Origin: Tunturiibacter empetritectus | GTDB taxonomy: Bacteria > Acidobacteriota > Terriglobia > Terriglobales > Acidobacteriaceae | Length of the DNA: 64,000 bases | Assembly: GCF_013410875.1 (NCBI RefSeq) | Contig: NZ_JACCCU010000004.1 | Span: 17,241 to 81,240 of the forward strand | Direction: 5' to 3' | Part shown: piece after piece, positions 28,401 through 36,680 of the stretch | Layout: each line of letters starts with the position of its first letter | Position numbering within the stretch: the first letter of the stretch is position 1 | Made by a program: the position numbers and the translations under genes | Notes under the pieces: model-generated | What the model was told of the DNA's origin: nothing | Database searches by the model: none | What the model saw: the letters and a program-made list of their open reading frames with translations, nothing else

Positions 28401-28741
28401 GTTTTGGGGACTTCAACGACGCGTCGATACCAGACGGCTTCATTGGGGGCCTCGCTGCGGGCTTTGATCACAGGCCAGCTGGTGTCATCAAGGTCAAGAG
28501 CTTCGCCGTGAGGGACGTCGCCTGCGTGATAGCGCCACTCAGCGGCAGGAAGATTGTCGAAGTTCGAGAGACGTTCGATCACCGTTTGCGATTCAGGTGA
28601 GAGTGACTGAATTATCCTTGAGAGCTGCTCTGGAGATTGGGCCTTAGCAGACGAAGAGCAGGCAGGCGCGAGGAAGGCAGCGGCAAGGGTGAGGGTTATC
28701 GCTGTGCTAAACCCAGCCGCGAAACGCGGTAGAAAAGTCAT
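25403..28741 (-). CDS. GH38 alpha-mannosidase, secreted
   Basis: A 1112-residue glycoside hydrolase of family 38, which removes alpha-linked mannose. Signal peptide about 1-34, with cleavage likely after AKA. An N-terminal jelly-roll-like region (about 55-200) precedes the catalytic domain. The zinc-binding HxD motif is in GNSHIDAAWLWPW and the nucleophile Asp in WNPDSFGYNW. Central helical and C-terminal beta domains follow to the end. The frame opens 17 codons earlier, but the ATG at 28741 has a GAGGA site about 9 nt upstream and begins the signal peptide. It is a monocistronic minus-strand gene. Long plus-strand frames across it are artefacts of high GC. Confidence 0.93.
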   Translation of the reverse strand: MTFLPRFAAGFSTAITLTLAAAFLAPACSSSAKAQSPEQLSRIIQSLSPESQTVIERLSNFDNLPAAEWRYHAGDVPHGEALDLDDTSWPVIKARSEAPNEAVWYRRVVEVPKTLNGYDLTDARIWFSFHANANGPMPQIIYFNGRRVALGDDIEPIFLFDHAKPGDKVLIAVKLLHTVDKKTFAGATLKIDFAPHRPNPEDLRIEFLTSSILIPTLSKNPTQDMATLQHAITTVDLSALNANDQSKFDASLTQATKELEQLKPMLQQVTFHLAGNSHIDAAWLWPWTETVDVVKRTFSTALQLMNEYPDYTYTQSAAQYNAWMADKYPQMNDEIKQRIKEGRWEVVGGMWVEPDLNMPDGESIVRSILIGKRWYQQHYGVDVRIGWNPDSFGYNWQLPQIYKRSGIDYFVTQKMAWNDANQLPFKLFWWESPDGSRVLTYFPHDYYNDNLNPLRLSADLAISRQRSPGMEDMMDLYGIGDHGGGPTRVILDEGQHWAQPDRVIPKMHFGLAQSFFTDAEQKVSTTSPEWNYESIAKGYTFPKLEEGKIVIPTWKDEMYLEYTRGVMTTQANHKRNMRESEEWALNSEKVASLAWLQGDPYPNNGFNEAWKKIVFNQFHDLAAGSGIGVIYKDAQEDYEQVRRATSEISTKALQTLSAEINTSVGGDVPILVFNSLAWQRDGLVMADVQLTAASANGVSVIDARDHVLPSTVLESNLKTNTYKLLIEARSVPSMGYEILHVIPGRKRFASDLKASGTTMENAALRVVIDPKTGCITSLFDKKSNFESLAKGACGNQLQTFTDTPKDFDAWNIDRGTLDRMTPIENVDSVKLIESDAVRAIVRVTRTWQSSKFLQDITLYANANTISVDNDIDWHETHILLKAAFPLAVTAPMATYEIPYGTIERPTTRNNSWEQAKFEVPAMRWADLGDTQHGFSLINESKYGYDGVNNLLRLSLLRSPTWPDPEADRGHHHFGYQLYPHAGTWQQALTERQGYEYNYKLWAVQVEAHTGTQLAEHSYLSVEPENVVLTAVKKAEDANGLIFRVVEWAGKQSNVTFTLPSGATTVTCTNLMEKPLGEPLPIKANEVTLPIRPYEILTIRADYPHPLEQAQTK

Positions 28742-29759
28742 TTGTAACTTCCTCTTAAGTTCGCACGAATTCAATTGAACTAATCTTTTCACAGGGTCGT
28801 CTCAGAGGTTGATAGCGCGTCGGGGACGTCCAAGATCTTCGATGCGTTTTCCCGAGAAATGCCCGGGTCTCCAGAAAGAGCAGTGCAACGACGATAGATA
28901 AGCGACAGCTGGAACAAGAGATATAGGCATGCATGTAGCTGCACCCTGCAATCCTTCAGATCTCTAAGACGTGCTTCTTCATTTCTCCTTTTTATCTAAC
29001 CGCAAGAGCGCAGTGCCGATGCCTCTCCATCAATATCCAATATCAAATTGCGATTTTGCAATACAGACAAGTGGAGACGACCCTTTGCGAGACTACGTAA
29101 TTACTTTTGTTCCTCTTCCACGACGTGTGACAAAGCGATTGCGAGTAGTACTCATACGCTTTGAACGCGCGGCGAACTCCGAGGCCTCGGAGATAACGCC
29201 CGCAGCGACTTGCAATTTGAAAGCTAGAAGGATCAGTAGAAGTTAATCTTTCCACTGAAACATAACCACCTCCTGTTAGCTGGGCAGCTTCGCCCTCTAG
29301 CCCATGAGTTGGGTTGATCAATAACCAGAGACTTCTGTGAGGACTTTGCGGATGCATATTTGGGAGAACTAGAAATTTAGCAGCGTGCGGCTGTCAACTG
29401 CCTGTCCAATATATTGAGGGCTTTCTGCGGTGGAGACAGGCCGCGCCTAAGCTGGCTGATCACCATGTAGCCTTCTACGCTGGTTGGCTTCTGTAGCCGC
29501 CGAATGATTGCTCATGAGGTTTTTTTCCCTCCGAGAACACGATACGCTGCCCAACGATATTCTTTGGAGCAAACGATCGAACAGTGATATTTGTCTAATC
29601 GAATCCTGATGAGAGAGCGTCAACGGCGCCATCTATTACCATCGCGGCTTTTCTGGTCTAATTAAGTGTCGTCTCCCGAGTTGTGTTCAGTTGACTGGAT
29701 TCATTGCAACGGGCAGTATAGTATCCTTCCGGTCCTGTAATAACTGAAGTGGTCCCTCC
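28742..29759. other. Gap with a promoter copy but no intact gene
   Basis: About 1 kb without a complete gene. On the minus strand, downstream of the promoter at 29368-29397, an AGGAGGTGG site leads to an ATG whose frame stops after six codons; the same frame then continues as a signal-peptide-like stretch (LLLILLAFKLQVAAG) before degrading. This looks like the start of a lost exported or outer-membrane protein gene. The rest shows only short random frames. Confidence 0.5.
29368..29416 (-). promoter_or_regulatory. Sigma-70-type promoter with upstream palindrome, copy 1
   Basis: On the minus strand: palindrome CAATATATTG (29407-29416), TTGACA (29397-29392), 18-bp spacer, TCTAGT (29373-29368). 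The block 29367-29430 is nearly the same as the promoter of the TonB-dependent receptor at 52014-52080 (most positions identical). It now points at a decayed gene. Confidence 0.6.
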
Positions 29760-30632
29760 ATGCGCGCTCGCTTTGAAAAGGTCGGAGGTGAAGAGCGGGT
29801 TCTCTACGCTTTTGAGCGCTCGGAGACTTCGTTTCCCTTCTACTGGCACTATCATCCCGAATTTGAACTCACGCTCATCCTCGAAGGCTCAGGGCAACGT
29901 CTTGTTGGCGACTCGATCGAGGAATATGGCCCTGGAGATCTTGTCCTACTGGGACCGAATTTGCCGCACACCTATCGTTCAGGTCTAGTAGGAGGCCCGA
30001 ATCGCGCGTTTGTTCTCCAGTTTCGCCTCGAGCTTTTGGGGAACATATTCTTCTCCCTGCCTGAGATGCGTTCTTTGCGACGCTTTCTGGATCGTGCCAC
30101 GCAAGGGTTTGCCTTCTCTTTTGCTAATGAGAGCAAAAAAGCCTTGCTGCATGCGCAAATTCTTACTCTTCCGACACGATCTACTTCTGCTCAGATTCTA
30201 GTTTTGTTGGAGATACTGGACACACTCGCTAGCACGGCCACTGCCCATGCGCTCTCGCGCACGCACGTTTTGCCGCCGGTTAAGGCGGAAGACCAGAAGC
30301 GCATCAATACCATCTGCCACTTTCTGTGTGAGCACTACGATCAAGAGATCGACTACGCGCGGCTTACGAAGAAGCTGCATATGAGTCAGGCTTCCATCTG
30401 CCGCTTCTTTCACCGCGCGACGGGCCGCACCATGACCGAATACGTGAACAACTACCGTATCTCTGTCGCCGCACATCTGCTAAAGGAGACGGACAAATCG
30501 ATCTTGGAGATTGCCTTCGAGGTCGGCTTCGGCAACTACTCACATTTCAACCGGCAGTTCCAACGCAGGAAAGGGAAGACTCCTCGACTCTTCCGTGCCA
30601 CGTTTGGCAACACTGCCGTGCAGCTCAACTGA
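29760..30632 (+). CDS. AraC-family transcriptional regulator
   Basis: A 290-residue regulator. An N-terminal cupin-type sensor (about 1-100) contains WHYHPEFELTLILEGSGQ and FPPGDLV-like sequence (YGPGDLVLLGPNLPHTY). The C-terminal pair of helix-turn-helix motifs (about 185-285) includes LTKKLHMSQASICRFFHRAT and ILEIAFEVGFGNYSHFNRQF. Such proteins sense a sugar and control uptake and breakdown genes. Downstream stand the DUF6351 hydrolase, the beta-helix protein and the lyxose isomerase. The last 600 bp are duplicated as a pseudogene at 35878. The ATG at 29760 is the first in frame. Confidence 0.92.
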   Translation: MRARFEKVGGEERVLYAFERSETSFPFYWHYHPEFELTLILEGSGQRLVGDSIEEYGPGDLVLLGPNLPHTYRSGLVGGPNRAFVLQFRLELLGNIFFSLPEMRSLRRFLDRATQGFAFSFANESKKALLHAQILTLPTRSTSAQILVLLEILDTLASTATAHALSRTHVLPPVKAEDQKRINTICHFLCEHYDQEIDYARLTKKLHMSQASICRFFHRATGRTMTEYVNNYRISVAAHLLKETDKSILEIAFEVGFGNYSHFNRQFQRRKGKTPRLFRATFGNTAVQLN

Positions 30633-30895
30633 GTACACATTTTCGTCAATCACATAGAGGGCATGTGCATGCCGCAACCGATACCTTTCTTTGTGAATGT
30701 TTTGCCGTTCCGACGGAGAATCACTACACGTGTCCATGACCTCTACTTCCTTTCGCCAGCCTCCAACGCGTTCACGGTGGACGCATCTGTCGTCGTCGAC
30801 TCGGGTCGCCGCACTCGGTTGCAAGCTCGTTGGCCTCGATACGGCAGTCGCCTCTAGATCCACGGCTTCGCTGATCACTGCATTTCACCTAATGC
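30029..30895 (+). repeat. Segmental duplication, copy 1 (AraC C-terminus plus MFS N-terminus)
   Basis: This stretch aligns over its whole length with 35878-36680. Shared segments include the AraC helix-turn-helix region, the end of araC (CAGCTCAACTGAGTACACAT in both, at 30622 and 36411), the intergenic GAGGGCATG and ATGCCGCAACCGATA, and the start of the MFS gene (TCATCTAA-like in copy 2, TTCACCTAA in copy 1). Copy 1 has intact araC but only about 55 codons of the transporter. Homology ends near 30895. Confidence 0.85.
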
Positions 30896-33093
30896 TAGGT
30901 ACGGTTCGCCGACAAGGATCCAACAGTTACTTGGCGAAGACTTGCTGCTTTGCCGTGGCGTCGCTTTTCCTGAGCTCGACCGCGTTGTTCCCAGCTTTTG
31001 CCTTCGGTGATCCTGTGGTCGAAATCAGTGTTCTATCATCACGGCCTGACATGGTGAGCGGCGGAGATGCGCTGGTTCAAATCACGGGTCCGAAAGATGC
31101 CAAAGAAATAACCGTGTGGGACGACAATCGAAACGTCACAAGCGTCTTTCATTTGAACTCCCGTACCCAGACATTGATCGGTCTAGTCAAGGGGCTATCG
31201 GCGGGAGAGAACCATCTTAACGTGAAGTCAGGCCACAACGTCGTAGCTCACCTCACGATCGTGAATCACGCTATCGCGGGCCCTGTTTTCTCCGGCCTTC
31301 ATCAAGCCCCCTTCGTTTGTGAGACGGAGAAATCCGGCTTGGGCGCGCCGATTGATTCCGATTGCAGCGTGAAGACCAAAGTGATGTATCTGTACAAATC
31401 GACCGACCCTCCTGTCGCGGGACAGGAGGGTCGGCCTGCAGCGGACGCTATTCCTCCGGGATTCAAGGTTTACGATTCAACAGCACCTCGGCCGAGTGAC
31501 TTGGCTGAGGCCACCACAACAGAAGGTAAGAAGGTCCCGTATGTCGTGCGCTGGGAAAGAGGCACGATCAACCGGGCGATTTATGACATATCGTTCCTGC
31601 ATGAACCAGGGACGCCCCTGCCCGATCCATGGACAAAAACGGCCGGGTGGAATGGGCGGTTGGTTTTTCACTTTGCCGGCGGATGTGGTGGCGGTTACCA
31701 CCAAGGCCGCACTTTCGACGGTGTGAATCCGTTGTTTGTTTCGTTTGGTTACGCTGACGTCGTCACCTCGCTCAACGTGTTACAGAACAACTGCAATGAT
31801 GTGATCTCTGCCGAGACTGCGGAGATGGTGAAAGAACACTTCATCAAGAGTTATGGTGTGCCCGTGCACACTATCGGATTTGGCGGATCCGGCGGATCCA
31901 TTCAGCAGCATTTGATCGCCCAGGACTATCCCGGCGTGCTAGACGGCATTATTCCCATAGCAAGCTTTCCCGATGCCGCAACGATTTTGCCCGGTGTTGT
32001 GGATTGCAGCCTATTAGCGCACTTCTTTGATCACTCGTCGCATGCATGGTCCGATGAGAAGAAGACGGCTGTATCAGGATTTGCTACGTGGGGAAGTTGT
32101 ACGAATCCGAATGACTCGTGGATCCAGCAGGGATTTTCACCCAAGCTTGTTGGGGCTGCGGCATGCAACGAAGCACTGCCGGCAGATCTGGTCTATGACC
32201 CAGTGAAGCATCCGAAGGGCGCTCGTTGCGATTACTACGACAATGCACTCAACGTGTTCGGCACTGACCCGGCCACGCATCTCGCTCGGCGAGCGCTCGA
32301 TAACGTTGGTGTCCAATACGGTTTGGCAGCCCTCAACAAGGGGACCATCAGTGCGGACGAATTCTTTGAATTGAACGCGGGCATCGGTGGTTTCAATGCT
32401 GACGGAAATGTGGTGAGTCAGCGAACGACCGCAGATCCAGGGGCATTGCATCTCGCATACTTAACGGGACGGGTTGATACCGGCCACGGAGGTCTGGGCT
32501 CTATTCCGATTATTGATGTACGCCAATACACCGATACTCAACCGGATATCCACGATGAATACAGATCGTTTGCTACTCGGGCGCGTTTGATCGCGGCGAA
32601 TGGCAGCGCCGAAAACCAAGTCATTATGACTATCCCGCTCGCATTGAGACCCACTGCAAATCCATCTGCTTCCTTTGCTGGAGTGGGAGTGACGCTTGTT
32701 CCCAAGATGGATCAGTGGCTCGACGCTCTTTCGAAAGATACATCGCAACGAAATCTGATCGATAAGATCGCCGCCGCCAGGCCAGCAGATATTACGGATG
32801 CCTGTTGGTCTGATGAAGGGGAAAAAATTGTCGAGAAGAGAACATACGAAGGGGATGGACGCTGCAATCGCCTGTATCCACCTCATGGAGATCCGAGAAT
32901 CGCCGCAGGCGAACCGCTGCGGGAAGACATCCTGAAGTGCACCCTGAAGCCGATTGACCCCAAAGACTACGTGCGGCCATTCACTCACGGTGAGATGGCT
33001 CGCCTGGAATCGATCTTTCCATTGGGAGTATGCGATTACAGCGTACCGGGTGTTGGACAGAGTCCGCTAAAAGGGGTGTGGCAAAAATACTGA
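30892..33093 (+). CDS. DUF6351-type secreted alpha/beta-hydrolase-like protein
   Basis: A secreted protein of about 733 residues. Signal peptide about 12-37 (CCFAVASLFLSSTALFPAFA); a beta-rich N-domain (about 40-130); then a tannase-like alpha/beta-hydrolase region with the nucleophile-elbow-like GFGGSGGSIQQ and conserved Cys residues (VDCSLL, TWGSCTNP). I assign DUF6351 from memory of the family pattern; the reaction is unknown, with an esterase-like role likely. The frame stays open upstream through the remnant of the MFS gene to the GTG at 30730, so a fused longer product is possible. Its own best start is the ATG at 30892, where the duplicated DNA ends. Confidence 0.75.
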   Translation: MLGTVRRQGSNSYLAKTCCFAVASLFLSSTALFPAFAFGDPVVEISVLSSRPDMVSGGDALVQITGPKDAKEITVWDDNRNVTSVFHLNSRTQTLIGLVKGLSAGENHLNVKSGHNVVAHLTIVNHAIAGPVFSGLHQAPFVCETEKSGLGAPIDSDCSVKTKVMYLYKSTDPPVAGQEGRPAADAIPPGFKVYDSTAPRPSDLAEATTTEGKKVPYVVRWERGTINRAIYDISFLHEPGTPLPDPWTKTAGWNGRLVFHFAGGCGGGYHQGRTFDGVNPLFVSFGYADVVTSLNVLQNNCNDVISAETAEMVKEHFIKSYGVPVHTIGFGGSGGSIQQHLIAQDYPGVLDGIIPIASFPDAATILPGVVDCSLLAHFFDHSSHAWSDEKKTAVSGFATWGSCTNPNDSWIQQGFSPKLVGAAACNEALPADLVYDPVKHPKGARCDYYDNALNVFGTDPATHLARRALDNVGVQYGLAALNKGTISADEFFELNAGIGGFNADGNVVSQRTTADPGALHLAYLTGRVDTGHGGLGSIPIIDVRQYTDTQPDIHDEYRSFATRARLIAANGSAENQVIMTIPLALRPTANPSASFAGVGVTLVPKMDQWLDALSKDTSQRNLIDKIAAARPADITDACWSDEGEKIVEKRTYEGDGRCNRLYPPHGDPRIAAGEPLREDILKCTLKPIDPKDYVRPFTHGEMARLESIFPLGVCDYSVPGVGQSPLKGVWQKY

Positions 33094-33420
33094 CTTCAGC
33101 TTCAAAACGTAAGGTCACGAGTTTTGTTTTTCTTCTCTCATGATGGTCCTGCATTCTATGTTGTCCTATTCGCTTTCGTTACGACCAAAAGCGTCGCTCT
33201 CTCGAAGAAACGACAGCTTGCAATTACGGAAGTGAGAAAGATCGTAACCCTCGAGCACAACAGTAGTAGAGATCACTCGAAGGAACGCGGCGTTATCGAC
33301 CTGGGTGTTTGCCGGTGTACTGTAACGAACTGGTTATGGCACAGCCTCAGATGCCTGAAATCCAACCATCGCACACGCCTCTACCGGGTGTTTGCGCTTG
33401 CCAAGAATTCAGGAGGATCT
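33094..33420. other. Gap before the beta-helix gene
   Basis: No gene is supported here. An open frame continues through it from 33124 but has no signal peptide or known pattern; the beta-helix protein's ribosome-binding site (AGGAGG at 33411-33416) marks the true start to its right. Confidence 0.6.
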
Positions 33421-35127
33421 ATGTTCCGTTCATCAGGCTCTTCATCTTCTAGTAAAGTATTGAGCAATCGGCTCTGCGATGTGTCAAGGTGGATGCAAAA
33501 GAATGGATTGAGGGTGCTACGCCTGTCTTTTGCCTCGCCACTGTTGGCTGTTTTCGTTTCGGGACTGCTTTTAACGTGCGCAACGGCAAACGCAACTACA
33601 TATTACGTTGACTCAGTAAACGGCTCAGATACTTCATCGGGCACCAGTTTAATGACGCCTTGGCAAACTCTCGCGAAGGTAAGCGCTACTACGTTTTCAC
33701 CCGGAGACTCTATCTTGTTTCGTGCGGGTGACACATTTGCAGGTCAACTGCATCCGTTGGGTTCTGGCTCGGCTGGTTTGCCCATTACGATTTCGAGCTA
33801 TTCGACCGGACCGATGCCGATCATTAACGGAGCCTCTCTCAGTGGTGGCGGGGCCGTTTACCTTCTTGCCCAGTCCTACTGGACGATCGAAAATCTGGAG
33901 GTCGTGAGCGACTCTGGAGTGAATAACTTCGGGACGCTGACTACACCGGGAGTCAATCGGAGCGGCATCTTCGTAGACAACGAGAGCGGGGTCATCATAA
34001 GCGGGATTACGATCCAGCACAACTATGTCCACGATGTGAATGGCTGCTTCAACTGTAACGGATATGACGCACATATGAATGGCGGTATTGTTGTCGTCGC
34101 TGACGGAGGTAATCCCCTCGCCCTTTTGTGGTTCGGATTCAGCAGCTATAACGGTGTTTACATCGGATACAACAAAGTTGCGAACGTAGGTCGCACAGGC
34201 ATCACATTTTATGATTATTCGACCGGGTACCTGCTGAACCTTGACGCTGCGCATCTCAGTACAGGAGTAACGGTAGAGCAGAACACTGTGAACAACATCG
34301 ACAGTGACGGCATTATAGTCGCCGGCGCGCTGGGAGGAATGATCGATCACAACGTTGTAGCGAATGCGGGGCAGAAGACCATCGTAGGTTCGACGGAACC
34401 AGCCTCGGCCGGACTCTGGCCTACGCGCTCGGAGAATACCATCGTGCAGTATAACGAGGTGTACGGCACTCTAACGCATTACACCGATGGGGAAGGGTAT
34501 GACGTTGATGCCGCATCCGTCAACACCATCGTCCAATACAACTATAGTCACGATAATCAGGGTGGCTTCATTGTGATGGAAGACGCCAGCAGTTCAAACC
34601 TGATCGTGCGCTATAACCTGAGCGTCAACGACTCATATGGCGGTGTGAAGGGCGTCTTTACTTTCTCTGACAGTGGGGTGATACCCAATACCTCGATCTA
34701 CAACAACACCGTATATATCGCCTCGGGATTGCCATCTCAACCAATTTACTGTGATAGCTGCGGCACCAGCCCAAGTGGACAATACAGCTTTCAGAACAAT
34801 ATCATTGCCAATTTCGGCTCTGGAGGCTACTTGGTACCCACACCGACGGGAGGAGGCGTGATCTCGAACAATTTATTTTATGGGAATCACCCCGCCACCG
34901 AGCCGGCCGACCTATCCAAGATCACAAGCGACCCACAGTTTGTGAGTGCATTGTCTACGGCGCCCGTTGGTATCGGATCGGTTACCGGGTATCAGGTGGA
35001 GAGCGCTTCGCCGGCTGTTGGCAGTGGTGCACTCATCACAAGCAATGGCGGGCAAGACTACTTCGCCCGACCGGTATCTGCTACAGCAAACCCGACTCGT
35101 GGTTTCTTTGAAGAGCAGACCTTCTAG
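33421..35127 (+). CDS. Secreted parallel beta-helix protein (pectate-lyase-like fold)
   Basis: A 568-residue exported protein. The ATG at 33421 has AGGAGG 4 nt upstream. A Ser-rich N-terminus is followed by a hydrophobic signal (about 37-57) ending in ATANATTYYVDS. The TYYVDSVNGSDTSSGTS start and the many short repeats rich in Asn and Ile (IQHNYVHDVNG, IVQYNEVYG, IVRYNLSVND) are those of right-handed parallel beta-helix proteins (polysaccharide lyases, GH28-like). Catalytic residues cannot be assigned by eye. It sits between a DUF6351 hydrolase and a lyxose isomerase, consistent with extracellular attack on a plant or microbial polysaccharide. Confidence 0.85.
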   Translation: MFRSSGSSSSSKVLSNRLCDVSRWMQKNGLRVLRLSFASPLLAVFVSGLLLTCATANATTYYVDSVNGSDTSSGTSLMTPWQTLAKVSATTFSPGDSILFRAGDTFAGQLHPLGSGSAGLPITISSYSTGPMPIINGASLSGGGAVYLLAQSYWTIENLEVVSDSGVNNFGTLTTPGVNRSGIFVDNESGVIISGITIQHNYVHDVNGCFNCNGYDAHMNGGIVVVADGGNPLALLWFGFSSYNGVYIGYNKVANVGRTGITFYDYSTGYLLNLDAAHLSTGVTVEQNTVNNIDSDGIIVAGALGGMIDHNVVANAGQKTIVGSTEPASAGLWPTRSENTIVQYNEVYGTLTHYTDGEGYDVDAASVNTIVQYNYSHDNQGGFIVMEDASSSNLIVRYNLSVNDSYGGVKGVFTFSDSGVIPNTSIYNNTVYIASGLPSQPIYCDSCGTSPSGQYSFQNNIIANFGSGGYLVPTPTGGGVISNNLFYGNHPATEPADLSKITSDPQFVSALSTAPVGIGSVTGYQVESASPAVGSGALITSNGGQDYFARPVSATANPTRGFFEEQTF

Positions 35128-35261
35128 TTTTGGAAGTCGGCTTCGGTAGGCGGCGTACTCAGTTTTTAACCTGGTGCGCCGCTGCCTAAGGAATTTTTGC
35201 AAGCGATTATGTCGTTTGAGCTGCTCGTTGTGAGCGGGCGGGACATATGGAAAGAGGTGCA

Positions 35262-35804
35262 ATGAAAAGAGATGAAGTGTTGGCTGCTCAGTCACGAGCT
35301 GCTCAGGTTCTAAACGAGGCCGGAATTGTGTTGACTGCTTCGGAGGCAGCAAACATTGAAGTGGCTGATTTGGGATTGAACCATTTAGAAGTCGAAGGTC
35401 TCGAACTTGTGACTTATATCAACACGTCTCGCTATTGTGCGAAAGAGTTGGTGCTCTTTGCGAGGCAGACTTTTCCTGAGCATCGGCATCCTCCGTTTGG
35501 AGACAATCCCGGCAAAGATGAAACCTTTCGGTGCCTCCAAGGGTTGGTCTGGCTTTATGTCGAGGGGGTTGCGGCCGAAACGATTCAGTCTCAGGTTCCG
35601 AAAGAAAGTGCTCCGTACTATACCGTGTTTCACGAGGTTGAGCTTCGACCTGGTGAACAATATACGATCCCACACAATACGCTGCATTGGTTTCAGGGTG
35701 GTCCTGAGGGTGCAGTCGTGTCTGAATTCTCTAGCGCCAGCCGTGACGAGTTCGACATCTTCACGGATCCTCGTATTCAACGCGTTGCACAGATAGGCGA
35801 TTAA
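35262..35804 (+). CDS. D-lyxose ketol-isomerase family (cupin)
   Basis: A 180-residue cytoplasmic cupin of the D-lyxose/D-mannose isomerase family, which interconverts D-lyxose with D-xylulose and D-mannose with D-fructose. Metal-binding residues are visible: the two His in FPEHRHPP, the Glu in GKDETFRCLQG, and the late His in IPHNTLHWFQGG. The ATG at 35262 has an AAAGAGG site 5 nt upstream; a further ATG at 35247 lies before that site and is less likely. Together with the GH38 mannosidase and sugar transporters nearby, a role in mannose or lyxose use is plausible, though this is inference. Confidence 0.82.
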   Translation: MKRDEVLAAQSRAAQVLNEAGIVLTASEAANIEVADLGLNHLEVEGLELVTYINTSRYCAKELVLFARQTFPEHRHPPFGDNPGKDETFRCLQGLVWLYVEGVAAETIQSQVPKESAPYYTVFHEVELRPGEQYTIPHNTLHWFQGGPEGAVVSEFSSASRDEFDIFTDPRIQRVAQIGD

Positions 35805-35877
35805 TGGTGCTGAGGAACGGGATGCGATGCCTGTAACTGGACCTTCCTCGAAAGCAAATAGTTCGAGACAAGTAGCT

Positions 35878-36421
35878 GAGCTTCTGGGGAACATATTCTT
35901 CTCCCTGCCGAGGTGCTTTCTTTGGCAGCTTTCTGCATCGTGCCACGCTGGATTTTGCTTTCTCTTTTGCTAGGTAGCAAAAAGACCTGCTCCATGGTAA
36001 ATTCGCACTCTTCCAACGCGATCCGACTCGGTTCAAATCCTTGAACTGCTGGAGATATTGGAAGCGCTCGCCCACACAGCGACTGCTGAAGTACTCTTGC
36101 GTACACACATGCTACAGCCATAATGGCGGAAGACCAGAAGCTCATCAGTATCATCTGCAACTTTCTGTGTGTGAAAGGCTGCGATGAGGAGGAGATTAAC
36201 TAAGTGCGGTTTGCGCAGAAGCTGTATGTGAATAGCCTTCCATCTTCTCCGTTTCTTTCAACGTGCCTAGGGCCGCACCATGAGCGTAAATGTGAACGGC
36301 TAACGTATCTCAGTTGCCGCGCATTTTGCATTTCACATTTCAACAAGTAGTTTCAGCGCAGGAAAGGGAAGTCCCGGCTCTTCTTTGAGATGTTCAGCAA
36401 TGCTGCTGTACCGCTCAACTG
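35878..36421 (+). pseudogene. AraC-family regulator, degenerate copy
   Basis: This is a decayed duplicate of the last 200 codons of the AraC gene at 29760. Many small indels and in-frame stops (for example TAG at about 35973, TAA at about 36200) break it, and a deletion removes part of the second helix-turn-helix. The cupin domain is missing. The last bases before the stop (CTGTACCGCTCAACTGA) still match the parent. It cannot make a functional regulator. Confidence 0.85.
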
Positions 36422-36680
36422 AGTACACATTCCCGTCAATCAAATAGAGGGCATGCGCATGCCGCAACCGATAACTTTCTCTGTGAACGGTTGACGTTCT
36501 GACGGAGACTCATTACACGTGTCAATTGTCCCTGCTTACTTCCCTCGACCGGCTACGCGATCGCGGTGGACCCCTTTGCTGCTTCTCTCCACGCTGATCG
36601 CCGCTCTCGGGGGCCTGCTCTTCGGTCTCGATACAGCGGTCATCTCCGGCACGACGGCTTCGCTCATCACTGCATTTCAT
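35878..36680 (+). repeat. Segmental duplication, copy 2 (AraC remnant plus MFS N-terminus)
   Basis: Second copy of the block at 30029-30895, starting with GAGCTTCTGGGGAACATATT (copy 1 differs by one base over these 20). Here the AraC part is degenerate while the MFS gene is whole. The distance between copies is about 5.85 kb and both have the same orientation. Confidence 0.85.

Noticed and set aside
27410..28600. 396-codon plus-strand frame opposite the GH38 gene
   Set aside because: Val/Gly/Asp-rich composition and full overlap with GH38 codons mark it as an antisense artefact of GC-rich coding DNA.
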